The notes: a model not told the origin generated them from the letters alone. A stretch of DNA of 13,697 nt from Cyanobacteria bacterium Co-bin13 (GCA_014534385.1 JACVRP010000050.1:1-13697), one strand, 5' to 3'; positions 7,084 to 13,697 are shown, numbered from the stretch's first letter. Numbers and translations: made by a program.

Positions 7084-8385
7084 ATGGCTTCCACTGTGTC
7101 CTCAGGTCCTGCCCTCACTATCCGCCCGCTCCAGTACCGTGACCTGGATACGGTCAAGCACTGGAGCGCAGAAGAGCTGGACGCAGGCGATCCGATCGCA
7201 ACCGAGAAGACCCTGCAAGAGCTGGAGCGGCTCTGCCGCTGGTACGGTCCGCTCAAGATGCTCAGCCTGCTGCCCAACCCGGTACGTCAGTCACTGACGG
7301 TGTTTGTTGCCGAGCACAGCGGTCAGCTGGTGGGCCTGATACAGGTTTCCCCCTTTAACCAAGGCCGCAGCACCTGGCAGGTAGACCACATTGCGGTTAA
7401 CCGAGTAGCCCTGACGGAAAAGCTGCCGCCCGGCTTTATGGACGTGGGCTCTCGCCTGCTGCGCCACTGTTTTGACAAAGTCTGGGAAGCCCGTACCTGG
7501 ATTATTGAAACCGACGTAAATAACAGGTCGGCCCTGGCGCTCTATCGCTTTAACGGCTTTCAGCCCCTGGCCCAGGTCACTTACTGGTCGCTGCCCTCAG
7601 ACCTGCTGCAGTCGCTGACAGAGCGCGAGCCCGATCTGCCTAACCTGCTGCCAGTCAGCAATGCCGATGCCCAGCTGCTCTACCAGCTGGATACGGCCTC
7701 TATGCCGCCGCTGGTGCGGCAGGTGTTTGACCACCAGATCCAGGACTTTAAGGCCCAGCCTCTAGCCGCCCTCTCCGCTGGACTAGAGCGCTGGCGCAAG
7801 CATACCGAAGTCGTTAGCGCCTATGTCTTTGAACATCAGCGCAAGGCTGCCATTGGCTATTTCAAGCTGGCGATTTCGCGAGATGGCAAGCAGCCTCACC
7901 AGGCCGACCTGATGGTTCACCCGGCCTACACCTGGCTTTACCCCGAGATGCTGGCTCAGATGGCGCGAATTCTGCAGCCCTTCCCAACCCAGGCCCTCAG
8001 GTTGGCCTCGCTCGACTATCAGCCAGAGCGAGAGGAGTACCTGAACCAGATTCAGGCCGTGCCCGAGGAGCACTCTCTGCTGATGTCTCGTTCGGTGTGG
8101 CACAAGGTGCGCGAGTCCAAGCCTTTGGCCTTGGAAGGGCTGCAGCTTTCAGACGTGCTCTCTGGCCTCAAGCCGGTCGGTAAACCTGTCCCAGGCCGGA
8201 TATCCTGGTCGGCAGATCGCTGGCAGACGCTGCTCAACTCGGGGCCTTTTCCGCCGGTTTCTCCCCGCAAAGGCTCAGAGGCACAGCCTCCTAACGCTGC
8301 CGATAGCCTGCGGTTTGAGGCTCCGGGGCCGGAAGGGACGGCTGAACCAGGCGAACCAGCCGCCGATGAAGAAGGTTCTGCTTGA
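7084..8385 (+). CDS. GNAT-family N-acetyltransferase with probable second GNAT-like half
   Basis: The N-terminal domain (about 10-170) is a GNAT acyl-CoA transferase. It begins with LTIRPLQYRDLDTV (11-24), has a central strand FVAEHSGQLVGLIQVSP (74-90), the acetyl-CoA strand WQVDHIAVNRVAL (98-110) followed by a G-S-R-LL helix start (122-126), and ends with ETDVNNRSALALYRFNGF (142-159), the classic N-x-x-A-x-x-L-Y-x-x-x-GF signature. Residues about 190-345 have similar strand and helix order (VVSAYVFEHQRKAAIGYFKL, 243-262), suggesting a degenerate second GNAT unit. The tail after about 385 is Pro/Glu/Gly-rich and probably disordered. The acceptor substrate is unknown. It is first in a tight plus-strand series; ruvX starts 47 bases after its stop. 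No Shine-Dalgarno sequence is clear at the ATG. Confidence 0.82.
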   Translation: MASTVSSGPALTIRPLQYRDLDTVKHWSAEELDAGDPIATEKTLQELERLCRWYGPLKMLSLLPNPVRQSLTVFVAEHSGQLVGLIQVSPFNQGRSTWQVDHIAVNRVALTEKLPPGFMDVGSRLLRHCFDKVWEARTWIIETDVNNRSALALYRFNGFQPLAQVTYWSLPSDLLQSLTEREPDLPNLLPVSNADAQLLYQLDTASMPPLVRQVFDHQIQDFKAQPLAALSAGLERWRKHTEVVSAYVFEHQRKAAIGYFKLAISRDGKQPHQADLMVHPAYTWLYPEMLAQMARILQPFPTQALRLASLDYQPEREEYLNQIQAVPEEHSLLMSRSVWHKVRESKPLALEGLQLSDVLSGLKPVGKPVPGRISWSADRWQTLLNSGPFPPVSPRKGSEAQPPNAADSLRFEAPGPEGTAEPGEPAADEEGSA

Positions 8386-8432
8386 ACCCGCAAGAGCCGG
8401 GAAATAGGCCAACGCGGCGGGAGCAAACTGGC

Positions 8433-8912
8433 ATGACTGATATTTCTGCGCTGGGTCTAGACGTTGGCAAGAAGCGCATTGGTGTGGCCGGATGCGATCG
8501 CACCGGCCTAATTGCCTCTGGCATCACTACCTTAGAGGGTCGTTCCTTTGACCAAGTGGTAGCGGACCTGCGCTATCTGGTTCGAGAACGCCAGGTTCAG
8601 GTGCTGGTAGTGGGCCTGCCTTACACCATGGATGGGGAGCTAGGCTCCCAGGCCCGTCAGGTTCAAAAGTTTGCTCGGCGCTTGTCCCAGGCGCTCAATC
8701 TACCCGTGGAATATGTAGACGAGCGCTTGACCTCCTTTGAGGCCGAGCAGCTGCTGCATGCTGAAAACCGCTCTCCCTCCCGCAATAAAGGCCTGATTGA
8801 CCGCAAAGCAGCGGCCATTATCCTGCAACAATGGTTAGATAGGCGACGGGAAATGACCCCTGTGAGCTATTCTTGGAAAGCACCTGATCCCGGCAGCCAG
8901 CCTAGGAACTGA
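8433..8912 (+). CDS. ruvX: Putative Holliday junction resolvase RuvX (YqgF)
   Basis: This is an RNase H-fold nuclease family that processes Holliday junctions; some members also act in pre-16S rRNA 5' maturation. Motifs from this start are GLDVGKKRIGVA (8-19, with catalytic Asp10), VVGLPYTMDG (59-68), YVDERLTSFEAE (94-105, with Asp96-Glu97-Arg98) and GLIDRKAAAIILQQWL (120-135, with Asp123), so the acidic site is complete. At 159 residues it is slightly longer than many relatives because of a tail rich in Pro and Ser. I chose the ATG at 8433, which has GGGAG at 8418-8422. A TTG at 8382 would overlap the GNAT stop and add 17 residues that are not part of the fold. The next gene begins 12 bases after its stop. 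Confidence 0.9.
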   Translation: MTDISALGLDVGKKRIGVAGCDRTGLIASGITTLEGRSFDQVVADLRYLVRERQVQVLVVGLPYTMDGELGSQARQVQKFARRLSQALNLPVEYVDERLTSFEAEQLLHAENRSPSRNKGLIDRKAAAIILQQWLDRRREMTPVSYSWKAPDPGSQPRN

Positions 8913-8924
8913 GGAGACGCCAGC

Positions 8925-9497
8925 ATGGCCGATGAAGACAACCTGCAATACGATGATGAACCCACCGTTCTCCTGACTGACGATCAGGGCCTGACGTTGC
9001 CCTGCGTTGTAGAGCAGACGTTTGACTTGGGTGAGCGCGAGTACCTGCTGCTGCTGCCGGTGAACGCCCCCATCGAGATTTTTGTCTGGCGCGCTGACGA
9101 AGGTGACGAGGAAGAGGTCTTAATGGATGTAGAAGACCAGGAAGTTGATGCCATCTTCGCAACCGCTAAGGCAGTGCTGGGGGAACAAAACCTGATTTTG
9201 CAGCGAACAGCGATTACCCTAACCGCTGAAGGGGAGCTGCCTGAACCCGAAGAAGATGACTGTCTCACCCTAGAGCTAGACGAGCTGAGCGTTGGCGAAG
9301 AAGACGCAACCGAAGAGTTTCAAATTCTGGCCACCTTCTTTTATGAAGACGAGGAGTACACCCTCTGCACTCCCCTCGATCCGCTGCTGATCTTTGCCCA
9401 CCGCAATGCCAAGGGCGATTTAGAAGTGGTTAGCCCTGAGGAATTTCAGCAGATTCGCTCAACCCTCGAAGAAAAGCTCTTCGACATGCTTGAATAA
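8925..9497 (+). CDS. Acidic DUF3727 (DUF1292-like) protein
   Basis: This is a 190-residue, very acidic soluble protein of a family conserved in cyanobacteria and known from plastid-bearing organisms; its function is unknown. I count 53 Asp/Glu against about 8 Lys/Arg. Two similar halves are visible. The first (about 27-86) contains EREYLLLLPVNAPIEIF and the second (about 131-188) EEYTLCTPLDPLLIFAHR; each is followed by an acidic stretch and an amphipathic helix. They are joined by a Glu/Asp-rich linker (about 102-130). It has no signal peptide or membrane helix. GAGGAG at 8911-8916, eight bases before the ATG, is the best ribosome-binding site in the window and overlaps the ruvX stop region, so translation may be linked to ruvX. 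The product name is safe; any role in this operon is unknown. Confidence 0.85.
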   Translation: MADEDNLQYDDEPTVLLTDDQGLTLPCVVEQTFDLGEREYLLLLPVNAPIEIFVWRADEGDEEEVLMDVEDQEVDAIFATAKAVLGEQNLILQRTAITLTAEGELPEPEEDDCLTLELDELSVGEEDATEEFQILATFFYEDEEYTLCTPLDPLLIFAHRNAKGDLEVVSPEEFQQIRSTLEEKLFDMLE

Positions 9498-9549
9498 CTG
9501 CTCTCAATCCGTATCATCGGTAGGGGCTGTTGCTCAGTAGCTTGGAACA

Positions 9550-10635
9550 ATGACAAAAAAATCACCCTGGGTAAAAGGTCTTTTTTATGTCTTACTGCTC
9601 CCTGCCGCTGCGGGCATCGCCGCTTGGCAGGGCTGGAGCTGGTGGAACTGGGCCAGTGGGCCGGTGGCTGCCGCCAGCTCAGGCAGTGAGTTAGACCAAA
9701 CTGTGCAGATACAAATACCGCCCGGCACGCCCGGTCAGCAGATCGGCTACGACCTGGAAGCTGCCGGGCTGATTCGCTCTGCGACCGCCTGGAAGCTCTG
9801 GTCTCGCTGGAAGGCGCTGCAAGATGGAGCGGGCGGATTTCAGGCCGGTACCTACGCCCTTTCGCCGGTTGATCCCCTGTCTGCGATCGCAAACAGCATC
9901 TGGGAAGGTGAGGTTGTTCAAACCAGCTTTACGGTGCCGGAAGGATGGAACCGTAAGCAAATGGCCCAGTATTTTGAGGCTGAAGGATTTTTTCCAGCCG
10001 CTGACTTTTTAGCCGCCACTGAGACCGTACCTCGCGATCGCTTCCCCTGGCTGCCCGAAACGGTGCCCCACCTCGAAGGCTTTCTCTATCCCGACACCTA
10101 CCAGCTGCCCGCTGCCTCAATCACCGCTAGCTCAGTCGTCGAGCAAATGCTGACCCGATTTGAGCAGGTGGCGCTGCCGCTCTATCAGCAGACCGCTGCA
10201 GCAGATTCTCTGCTCGACTGGGTGACCCTGTCCAGCATTGTCGAAAAAGAGGCCGTCATCCCAGAAGAGCGCCCTTTGATTGCTGGGGTCTTTGCCAAAC
10301 GCCTGGAGCAGGGGATGACCTTGGGGGCCGACCCGACCGTTGAATACGGCCTGGGCATTGAGCAAACCCCAGAACAACCCCTCACCTGGGCTCAGGTAGA
10401 AACGCCCTCTCCCTACAACACCTATCTCAATCCGGGGCTGCCTCCGACTCCCATTGCCAGCCCTGGCCTGGCCAGCCTGGAGGCCAGCCTCAACCCTCAG
10501 GACACAGACTACCTCTACTTTGTGGCCCGCTATGACGGTAGCCACGTTTTTAGCCGCACCCTGGCGGAGCACGAAGCCGCCCAAGCTCAAATTCGAGACG
10601 CTATCGATGCCCAAACCTCAGCGGGGGGCAATTGA
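9550..10635 (+). CDS. mltG: Endolytic murein transglycosylase MltG (YceG-like)
   Basis: This inner-membrane lytic transglycosylase cleaves nascent peptidoglycan strands and is thought to set glycan chain length. A basic start (MTKKSPWVKG) precedes one membrane helix (about 9-28), placing the rest in the periplasm. A LysM-like substrate-binding region (about 50-122, IPPGTPGQQIGYDLEAAGLI) is followed by the catalytic domain: FTVPEGW (127-133), GFLYPDTY (177-184), SSIVEKEAV (228-236, containing the conserved glutamate that corresponds to E. coli Glu218, probably Glu232), RLEQGMTLGADPTVEYGLG (251-269) and SPYNTYLNPGLPPTPIASPG (287-306). The 361-residue length is normal. It lies 52 bases after the DUF3727 gene and 52 before yqeG. 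Two HIP1 sites fall inside it. Confidence 0.93.
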   Translation: MTKKSPWVKGLFYVLLLPAAAGIAAWQGWSWWNWASGPVAAASSGSELDQTVQIQIPPGTPGQQIGYDLEAAGLIRSATAWKLWSRWKALQDGAGGFQAGTYALSPVDPLSAIANSIWEGEVVQTSFTVPEGWNRKQMAQYFEAEGFFPAADFLAATETVPRDRFPWLPETVPHLEGFLYPDTYQLPAASITASSVVEQMLTRFEQVALPLYQQTAAADSLLDWVTLSSIVEKEAVIPEERPLIAGVFAKRLEQGMTLGADPTVEYGLGIEQTPEQPLTWAQVETPSPYNTYLNPGLPPTPIASPGLASLEASLNPQDTDYLYFVARYDGSHVFSRTLAEHEAAQAQIRDAIDAQTSAGGN

Positions 10636-10687
10636 CCCTTCGCCTGTGCAGTGCCAGCCTCGTTCGACAGTTCAGCGGGAGTACAAC

Positions 10688-11209
10688 ATGACCTGGGGAA
10701 AACTACTACAGCCCGACCTGATCTTGGGGGAAACCGTTATCGGTATCACGCCAGACCTGATTCAGCAACAGGGCCTCAGGGGCATTGTGCTGGATGTGGA
10801 TGAAACCTTAGTGCCCCTGCGACTGGCTGAGACAACACCAGAAGTGTGTGCCTGGCTAGAGCAGCTCAAACTCTCTGCCGACATTTGGCTGGTCAGCAAC
10901 AACCTAAATGAGCCACGCATCCAGCGCATTGCAGCCTTTCTGTCCGTGCCCTACATCAGTGGAGCCGGTAAGCCCTCTCGCCGCAAGCTGCGCCAGGCAA
11001 TCGCTGCCATGAACTTGCCGGTTAACCAGATTGCGATGGTGGGCGATCGTTTGTTTACTGATGTCCTGGTCGGTAATCGCTTAGGGATGTTTACCATTCT
11101 GGTAGAGCCCATGCTTATTCCAGGAGAATCGGTCAAAGACCACCCGATTAGAACGTTAGAAGTCTGGCTGACCCAGCTGCTGGGCATTACGCTCCAAACC
11201 CGGCCCTAA
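10688..11209 (+). CDS. YqeG-family HAD-IIIA phosphatase, candidate phosphatidylglycerophosphate phosphatase
   Basis: This is a 173-residue cytoplasmic or peripheral HAD phosphatase. All four HAD motifs are present: DVDETLVP (36-43, with nucleophile Asp36 and acid/base Asp38), SNN (70-72), the lysine of GKPSRRK (Lys95) and GDRLFTDVLVGNR (119-131, with metal-binding Asp120 and Asp125). The YqeG family is related to yeast Gep4 and plant PGPP1, which remove phosphate from phosphatidylglycerophosphate, so a role in phosphatidylglycerol synthesis is a reasonable inference, not shown here. The open frame extends back to 10454 inside mltG, but CGGGAG at 10676-10681 sits six bases before the ATG at 10688, where homology begins. 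It is the last gene of the cluster; a 32-bp palindrome follows the stop. Confidence 0.88.
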   Translation: MTWGKLLQPDLILGETVIGITPDLIQQQGLRGIVLDVDETLVPLRLAETTPEVCAWLEQLKLSADIWLVSNNLNEPRIQRIAAFLSVPYISGAGKPSRRKLRQAIAAMNLPVNQIAMVGDRLFTDVLVGNRLGMFTILVEPMLIPGESVKDHPIRTLEVWLTQLLGITLQTRP

Positions 11210-11232
11210 AGCAGTTTAAAGCAGCCTGCAAA

Positions 11233-11264
11233 AGCTGCGGCCTCTGTCGACAGAGGCCGCAGCT
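11233..11264 (+). terminator. Perfect 32-bp palindrome after yqeG, probable transcription end
   Basis: The arm AGCTGCGGCCTCTG (11233-11246) is fully complementary to 11251-11264, around a TCGA centre that is itself palindromic. The GC-rich 14-bp stem with a 4-base loop lies 24 bases after the yqeG stop, where the operon should end. No T-run follows directly (the sequence continues AACTTAGACTTAGTTT), so termination may be weak, or the stem may mainly block exonucleases. Because it is symmetric it could act on both strands. Confidence 0.6.
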
Positions 11265-11462
11265 AACTTAGACTTAGTTTGGTAACAAACGCTTAACAAG
11301 CTGCGACAAAACCACATCCTCCTTTAGCTAAGTTTTTTTATTGAAATATAAAGAAAACCTTATGAACTTAGCGTCTCTTTTCTACATCTGGGAATATATT
11401 TCTAGATATTCAATGGGATCAACCCAAATAAAGATCCTAGTTCATAACTTCGCGCGAAATTA

Positions 11463-11507
11463 TTAGGCGCTTGTTTTCTCAAACAGAAGGCAAGCGCCTA
11501 AAATTTT
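11463..11507 (+). promoter_or_regulatory. 11-bp stem-loop ahead of proB
   Basis: The arms TTAGGCGCTTG (11463-11473) and CAAGCGCCTAA (11491-11501) pair perfectly. The 17-base loop can form a further small stem (TTCT 11476-11479 with AGAA 11485-11488). AAAATTTT follows at 11500-11507, giving a terminator-like shape with a weak T-tract. It ends about 85-90 bases before the proB start, so it could be an upstream terminator or a leader element controlling proB. Confidence 0.45.
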
Positions 11508-11591
11508 GGCTGCTTCTTTTGTCCCTGCGGCTAGCCGCCCAGTCGCCCATCGATAGTATTATTTTTAAGCCCTTAGCCCCTGCTTCTGTCT

Positions 11592-12725
11592 GTGACACCC
11601 AGCACCCTTGTCGTTAAAATTGGCACCTCCAGCCTGACGGCCTCAGGCTCTGGGCACTTGGCCCTTTCAACCCTGGCGACTTTAGTAGAAACCCTTTGTC
11701 AGCTAAGGACAGAAGGCCATCGAGTTGTGCTGGTGTCTTCTGGGGCGGTGGGCGTGGGTTGTCGGCGGCTAGGCTTGGCCGAACGACCCAAAACCATTTC
11801 CATGAAGCAGGCGGTTGCAGCGGTAGGCCAGGGCCGCCTGATGCGTGTGTACGACGATCTGTTTACCTCGCTGAATCAGCCCATTGCTCAGGTACTGCTG
11901 ACTCGCAGCGATTTAGTGCAGCGCTCCAGGTATGTCAACAGCTACCGCACCTTTCGCCAGCTGCTGCAGCTAGGCGTGATCCCCATCGTCAACGAAAACG
12001 ATACGGTCGCGGTTGAGGAGCTGAAGTTTGGCGATAACGATACCCTATCTGCGCTGGTTGCCAGCCTGATTGAGGCAGACTGGCTGTTTCTTCTAACCGA
12101 CGTGGATCGGCTTTACTCCGCCGATCCGCGCTACCATCCTGACGCCAAGCCAATTCAATGGGTGGAGCGGATTGACCAGCTGGCTGACCTGAATATTGCT
12201 GTTGGGGAGCAGGGGTCGCAATGGGGTACAGGGGGTATGGTGACTAAGATAGCCGCTGCCCGTATCGCCACCAGCGCCGGCATCAGAACCGTGATTACAG
12301 AAGGACGCCGCCCGGAAAACATTCTCAAGATTCTCCAGGGCGAACCTCTGGGCACCCAGTTTGCTCCCCACGCTGGCCCAGTAAACGCCCGCAAGCGCTG
12401 GATTGCCAACAGCCTAGTGCCGGTTGGGCGGCTGTATCTAGATATGGGCGCAGTCAAAGCTATTTGTGAAGGCGGAAAATCTCTCTTAGCGGCTGGGATC
12501 ACCGAGGTCGAGGGTGAGTTTCAGCGGCAGGATGCGGTTCAGCTTTGTAACACTGTCGGCGAGGAGATTGCCCGAGGGATTGTTAACTACAGCTACCAGG
12601 AACTGCAGCAGATTCTGGGGAAGCGCTCGGATGAGATTGCTCAAATCCTAGGCTATGCCGGAGCTGAGACCGTTGTGCACCGAGACAACCTGGTGCTGCT
12701 CGCTAAAACGCCCCCTTCCGGTTGA
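11592..12725 (+). CDS. proB: Glutamate 5-kinase
   Basis: This enzyme phosphorylates L-glutamate on the gamma-carboxyl with ATP, the first and feedback-controlled step of proline synthesis in the cytoplasm. The 377-residue protein has the usual two parts: an amino acid kinase domain (about 4-250) and a C-terminal PUA domain (about 277-360). Motifs seen are VVKIGTSSL (7-15, Lys9 at the phosphate), VLVSSGAVGVG (46-56), VNENDTV (133-139, glutamate site), FGDNDTLSALVA (146-157), TDVDRLY (169-175) and GTGGMVTKIAAA (212-223, Lys219). The start is GTG at 11592; I see no Shine-Dalgarno sequence and no better in-frame start. proA is not adjacent, which is usual in cyanobacteria. Its last 23 bases overlap the end of the convergent sugar transferase gene. 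Confidence 0.95.
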   Translation: MTPSTLVVKIGTSSLTASGSGHLALSTLATLVETLCQLRTEGHRVVLVSSGAVGVGCRRLGLAERPKTISMKQAVAAVGQGRLMRVYDDLFTSLNQPIAQVLLTRSDLVQRSRYVNSYRTFRQLLQLGVIPIVNENDTVAVEELKFGDNDTLSALVASLIEADWLFLLTDVDRLYSADPRYHPDAKPIQWVERIDQLADLNIAVGEQGSQWGTGGMVTKIAAARIATSAGIRTVITEGRRPENILKILQGEPLGTQFAPHAGPVNARKRWIANSLVPVGRLYLDMGAVKAICEGGKSLLAAGITEVEGEFQRQDAVQLCNTVGEEIARGIVNYSYQELQQILGKRSDEIAQILGYAGAETVVHRDNLVLLAKTPPSG

Positions 12726-13362
12726 AAAGCACAAGCAGGGTTTTTAGGATAATCCGGAGATCGTAGGCAGGAGTCCAGATTGACTGATAAAGAAGATCGA
12801 GCCTGACAATCTCCTCAAAGTCTTTGACGGCAGATCGCCCGTTGACCTGCCACTGTCCGGTCATGCCTGGCTTTACGTTTAGCCGCTGCCAGTGGTGCTC
12901 GCTGTACTGGGAAACTTCGTCTCCAGTAGGCGGGCGGGTACCCACCAGGCTCATGTCGCCCACCAGCACGTTCCAGAATTGAGGAAACTCGTCTAGGCTG
13001 GTTTTGCGCAGCATCTGGCCGACGCGAGTGATGCGTGGATCGCTGGCGTTCTTAAAGATTAGCCCCTGGGCCTCGTTGGTGACAGAGGCTTTGAGCTGCT
13101 CAGCGTGCTGCACCATAGAGCGGAATTTCCAGATCTTGAAGGGCTTGCCCTGCAGACCATGGCGCTCCTGGCTGTAGAATACAGGACCAGGGCTGTCGAG
13201 CTTGATTGCGATCGCAATCGGCAGGACAATCACCGTCAACGCAATTAACCCTACCAGCGCTCCAGCAACATCAATACTGCGCTTGATCAAACAGGTCGCA
13301 GAGGGATGAGCTTCCTGGCGGCATTCCCCATTCTCTTTTCGAAGACTTTGGGAGCGTGACAT
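12703..13362 (-). CDS. Sugar transferase (monotopic phosphoglycosyl transferase)
   Basis: This enzyme family transfers a sugar 1-phosphate from a nucleotide sugar to undecaprenyl phosphate, the first step in building exopolysaccharide, O-antigen or a related glycan. The 219-residue protein has a polar N-terminus, then KRSIDV (27-32) leading into a hydrophobic re-entrant helix (about 32-54), LDSPGPVFYSQERHG (55-69), FKIWKFRSM (75-83), SLDEFPQFWNVLVGDMSLVG (122-141, with the catalytic Asp124-Glu125 dyad), RP (143-144) and KPGMTGQWQVNGR (164-176). It corresponds to the small catalytic core (PglC-like), without the four extra helices of WbaP-type proteins. AGGA at 13372-13369, six bases before the ATG, supports the start. 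Sugar and end product cannot be read from the sequence, and no glycan genes lie next to it in the window. Confidence 0.9.
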   Translation of the reverse strand: MSRSQSLRKENGECRQEAHPSATCLIKRSIDVAGALVGLIALTVIVLPIAIAIKLDSPGPVFYSQERHGLQGKPFKIWKFRSMVQHAEQLKASVTNEAQGLIFKNASDPRITRVGQMLRKTSLDEFPQFWNVLVGDMSLVGTRPPTGDEVSQYSEHHWQRLNVKPGMTGQWQVNGRSAVKDFEEIVRLDLLYQSIWTPAYDLRIILKTLLVLFNRKGAF

Positions 13363-13697
13363 AGCAAATCCTGCTTAACAAACTGTGCTTATTTTGGGCA
13401 GGTCACTCAGCTGCTGACCCAACAGAGCTGACCGGCCACCCCTCTCTCCGTGCGCAACGCTGCTATCATGCAGCCAACCCTAGTAAAGACAGCAGGGACA
13501 GAGACTAAACAAACACCCCAGACTGCACAGGACTGTCCTTTTTTATCCCAAAATAACCGGCACTCAGAAAATTCTCGAAGAGGAAAATTGCTGCTTTCCA
13601 GAATCTTTGAACAGCTGCCATTATCATGAACTTTTGATGAAGTGGTTTAGACTACTTGTACTCAGCTTGGTGAGGCAGGTGAGTGGCTGAAGGTTTG
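13363..13697. other. Upstream region of the sugar transferase gene, window end
   Basis: These 335 bases hold no open frame I would call. Two short inverted repeats are present: GGTCA/TGACC (13401-13405 with 13415-13419, enclosing CAGCTG) and GCTGC/GCAGC (13459-13463 with 13470-13474). Both would lie in or near the untranslated leader of the minus-strand sugar transferase gene. No convincing promoter was found on either strand. A 17-codon frame near the right edge is too short to support. Confidence 0.5.

Larger units (their letters stand above)
11210..11591. other. Structured AT-rich spacer between yqeG and proB
   Basis: This 382-base gap has no open frame of note. It begins with the palindrome at 11233-11264 and then becomes AT-rich. 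Further potential stems are GTTTG/CAAAC (11277-11281 with 11286-11290), TGGGATC/GATCCTA (11414-11420 with 11433-11439, one G-U pair), the palindrome TTCGCGCGAA (11449-11458) and an 11-bp stem at 11463-11501. Part may be the untranslated leader of proB or an unrecognised small RNA. No tRNA, tmRNA, 6S RNA or known riboswitch could be recognised. Confidence 0.6.

Noticed and set aside
8382..8432. TTG start for ruvX overlapping the GNAT stop
   Set aside because: The 17 added residues are polar and outside the RNase H fold; the ATG at 8433 has GGGAG upstream and fits the family start.
10132..10614. 160-codon minus-strand open frame inside mltG
   Set aside because: It is antisense to strongly conserved MltG motifs and its product is not family-like.
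10454..10687. Longer N-terminus for the YqeG phosphatase, starting inside mltG
   Set aside because: The extra 78 residues come from mltG read in another frame and show no family similarity. A good ribosome-binding site precedes the ATG at 10688.
11233..11507. Insertion-sequence ends or a small mobile element before proB
   Set aside because: The inverted repeats are short hairpins with different sequences. There is no transposase and no flanking target duplication.
13501..13560. GGACTGTCC followed by a T-run as a plus-strand terminator
   Set aside because: The loop would be a single base and no plus-strand gene ends nearby.

Overview
The window looks like a piece of a cyanobacterial chromosome. 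It has eight copies of the cyanobacterial HIP1 octamer (GCGATCGC), all inside genes. It also carries genes typical of oxygenic phototrophs: a long-chain prenyl diphosphate synthase of the plastoquinone side-chain type, a CruF/CruG pair for glycosylated carotenoids of the myxoxanthophyll kind, a DUF3727 protein and a YqeG-type HAD phosphatase. The coding sequence is moderately GC-rich and the spacers are more AT-rich. A Leptolyngbya-like filamentous cyanobacterium would fit, but the sequence alone does not settle the genus. Thirteen protein genes are well supported. No tRNA, rRNA, CRISPR array, insertion sequence or phage gene was seen.

Layout. 1-483 is a leader without a convincing gene. 484-3136 (+) holds sds (solanesyl diphosphate synthase), a PfkB sugar kinase and a CYTH-domain protein. 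3125-5534 (-) holds the carotenoid genes, transcribed cruF then cruG, with a perfect 13-bp hairpin between them; cruG overlaps the CYTH gene tail-to-tail by 12 bp. A 236-bp divergent spacer separates cruF from a membrane-anchored protein whose C-terminal half resembles F420-0:gamma-glutamyl ligase (CofE) (5771-6952, +). 7084-11209 (+) is a likely operon: two-part GNAT acetyltransferase, ruvX (Holliday-junction resolvase), an acidic DUF3727 protein, mltG (endolytic murein transglycosylase) and yqeG (HAD phosphatase). It closes with a perfect 32-bp palindrome. A 382-bp AT-rich spacer with several inverted repeats leads to proB (glutamate 5-kinase, 11592-12725, +). proB overlaps tail-to-tail by 23 bp with a minus-strand sugar transferase (phosphoglycosyl transferase, 12703-13362). 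13363-13697 is upstream sequence of that gene.

How the genes fit together. Sds, CruF and CruG all belong to isoprenoid metabolism: Sds makes the C45-type tail for plastoquinone, and CruF/CruG hydrate and glycosylate a monocyclic carotenoid. The ruvX-mltG-yqeG block is a housekeeping cluster touching DNA repair, peptidoglycan chain length and probably phosphatidylglycerol synthesis. proB starts proline synthesis, and the sugar transferase starts assembly of a lipid-linked glycan. The window is mostly core genome. The least explained parts are the CofE-like anchored protein, the tandem GNAT protein, the internally duplicated DUF3727 protein, the hairpin between cruF and cruG, and the structured spacer before proB.
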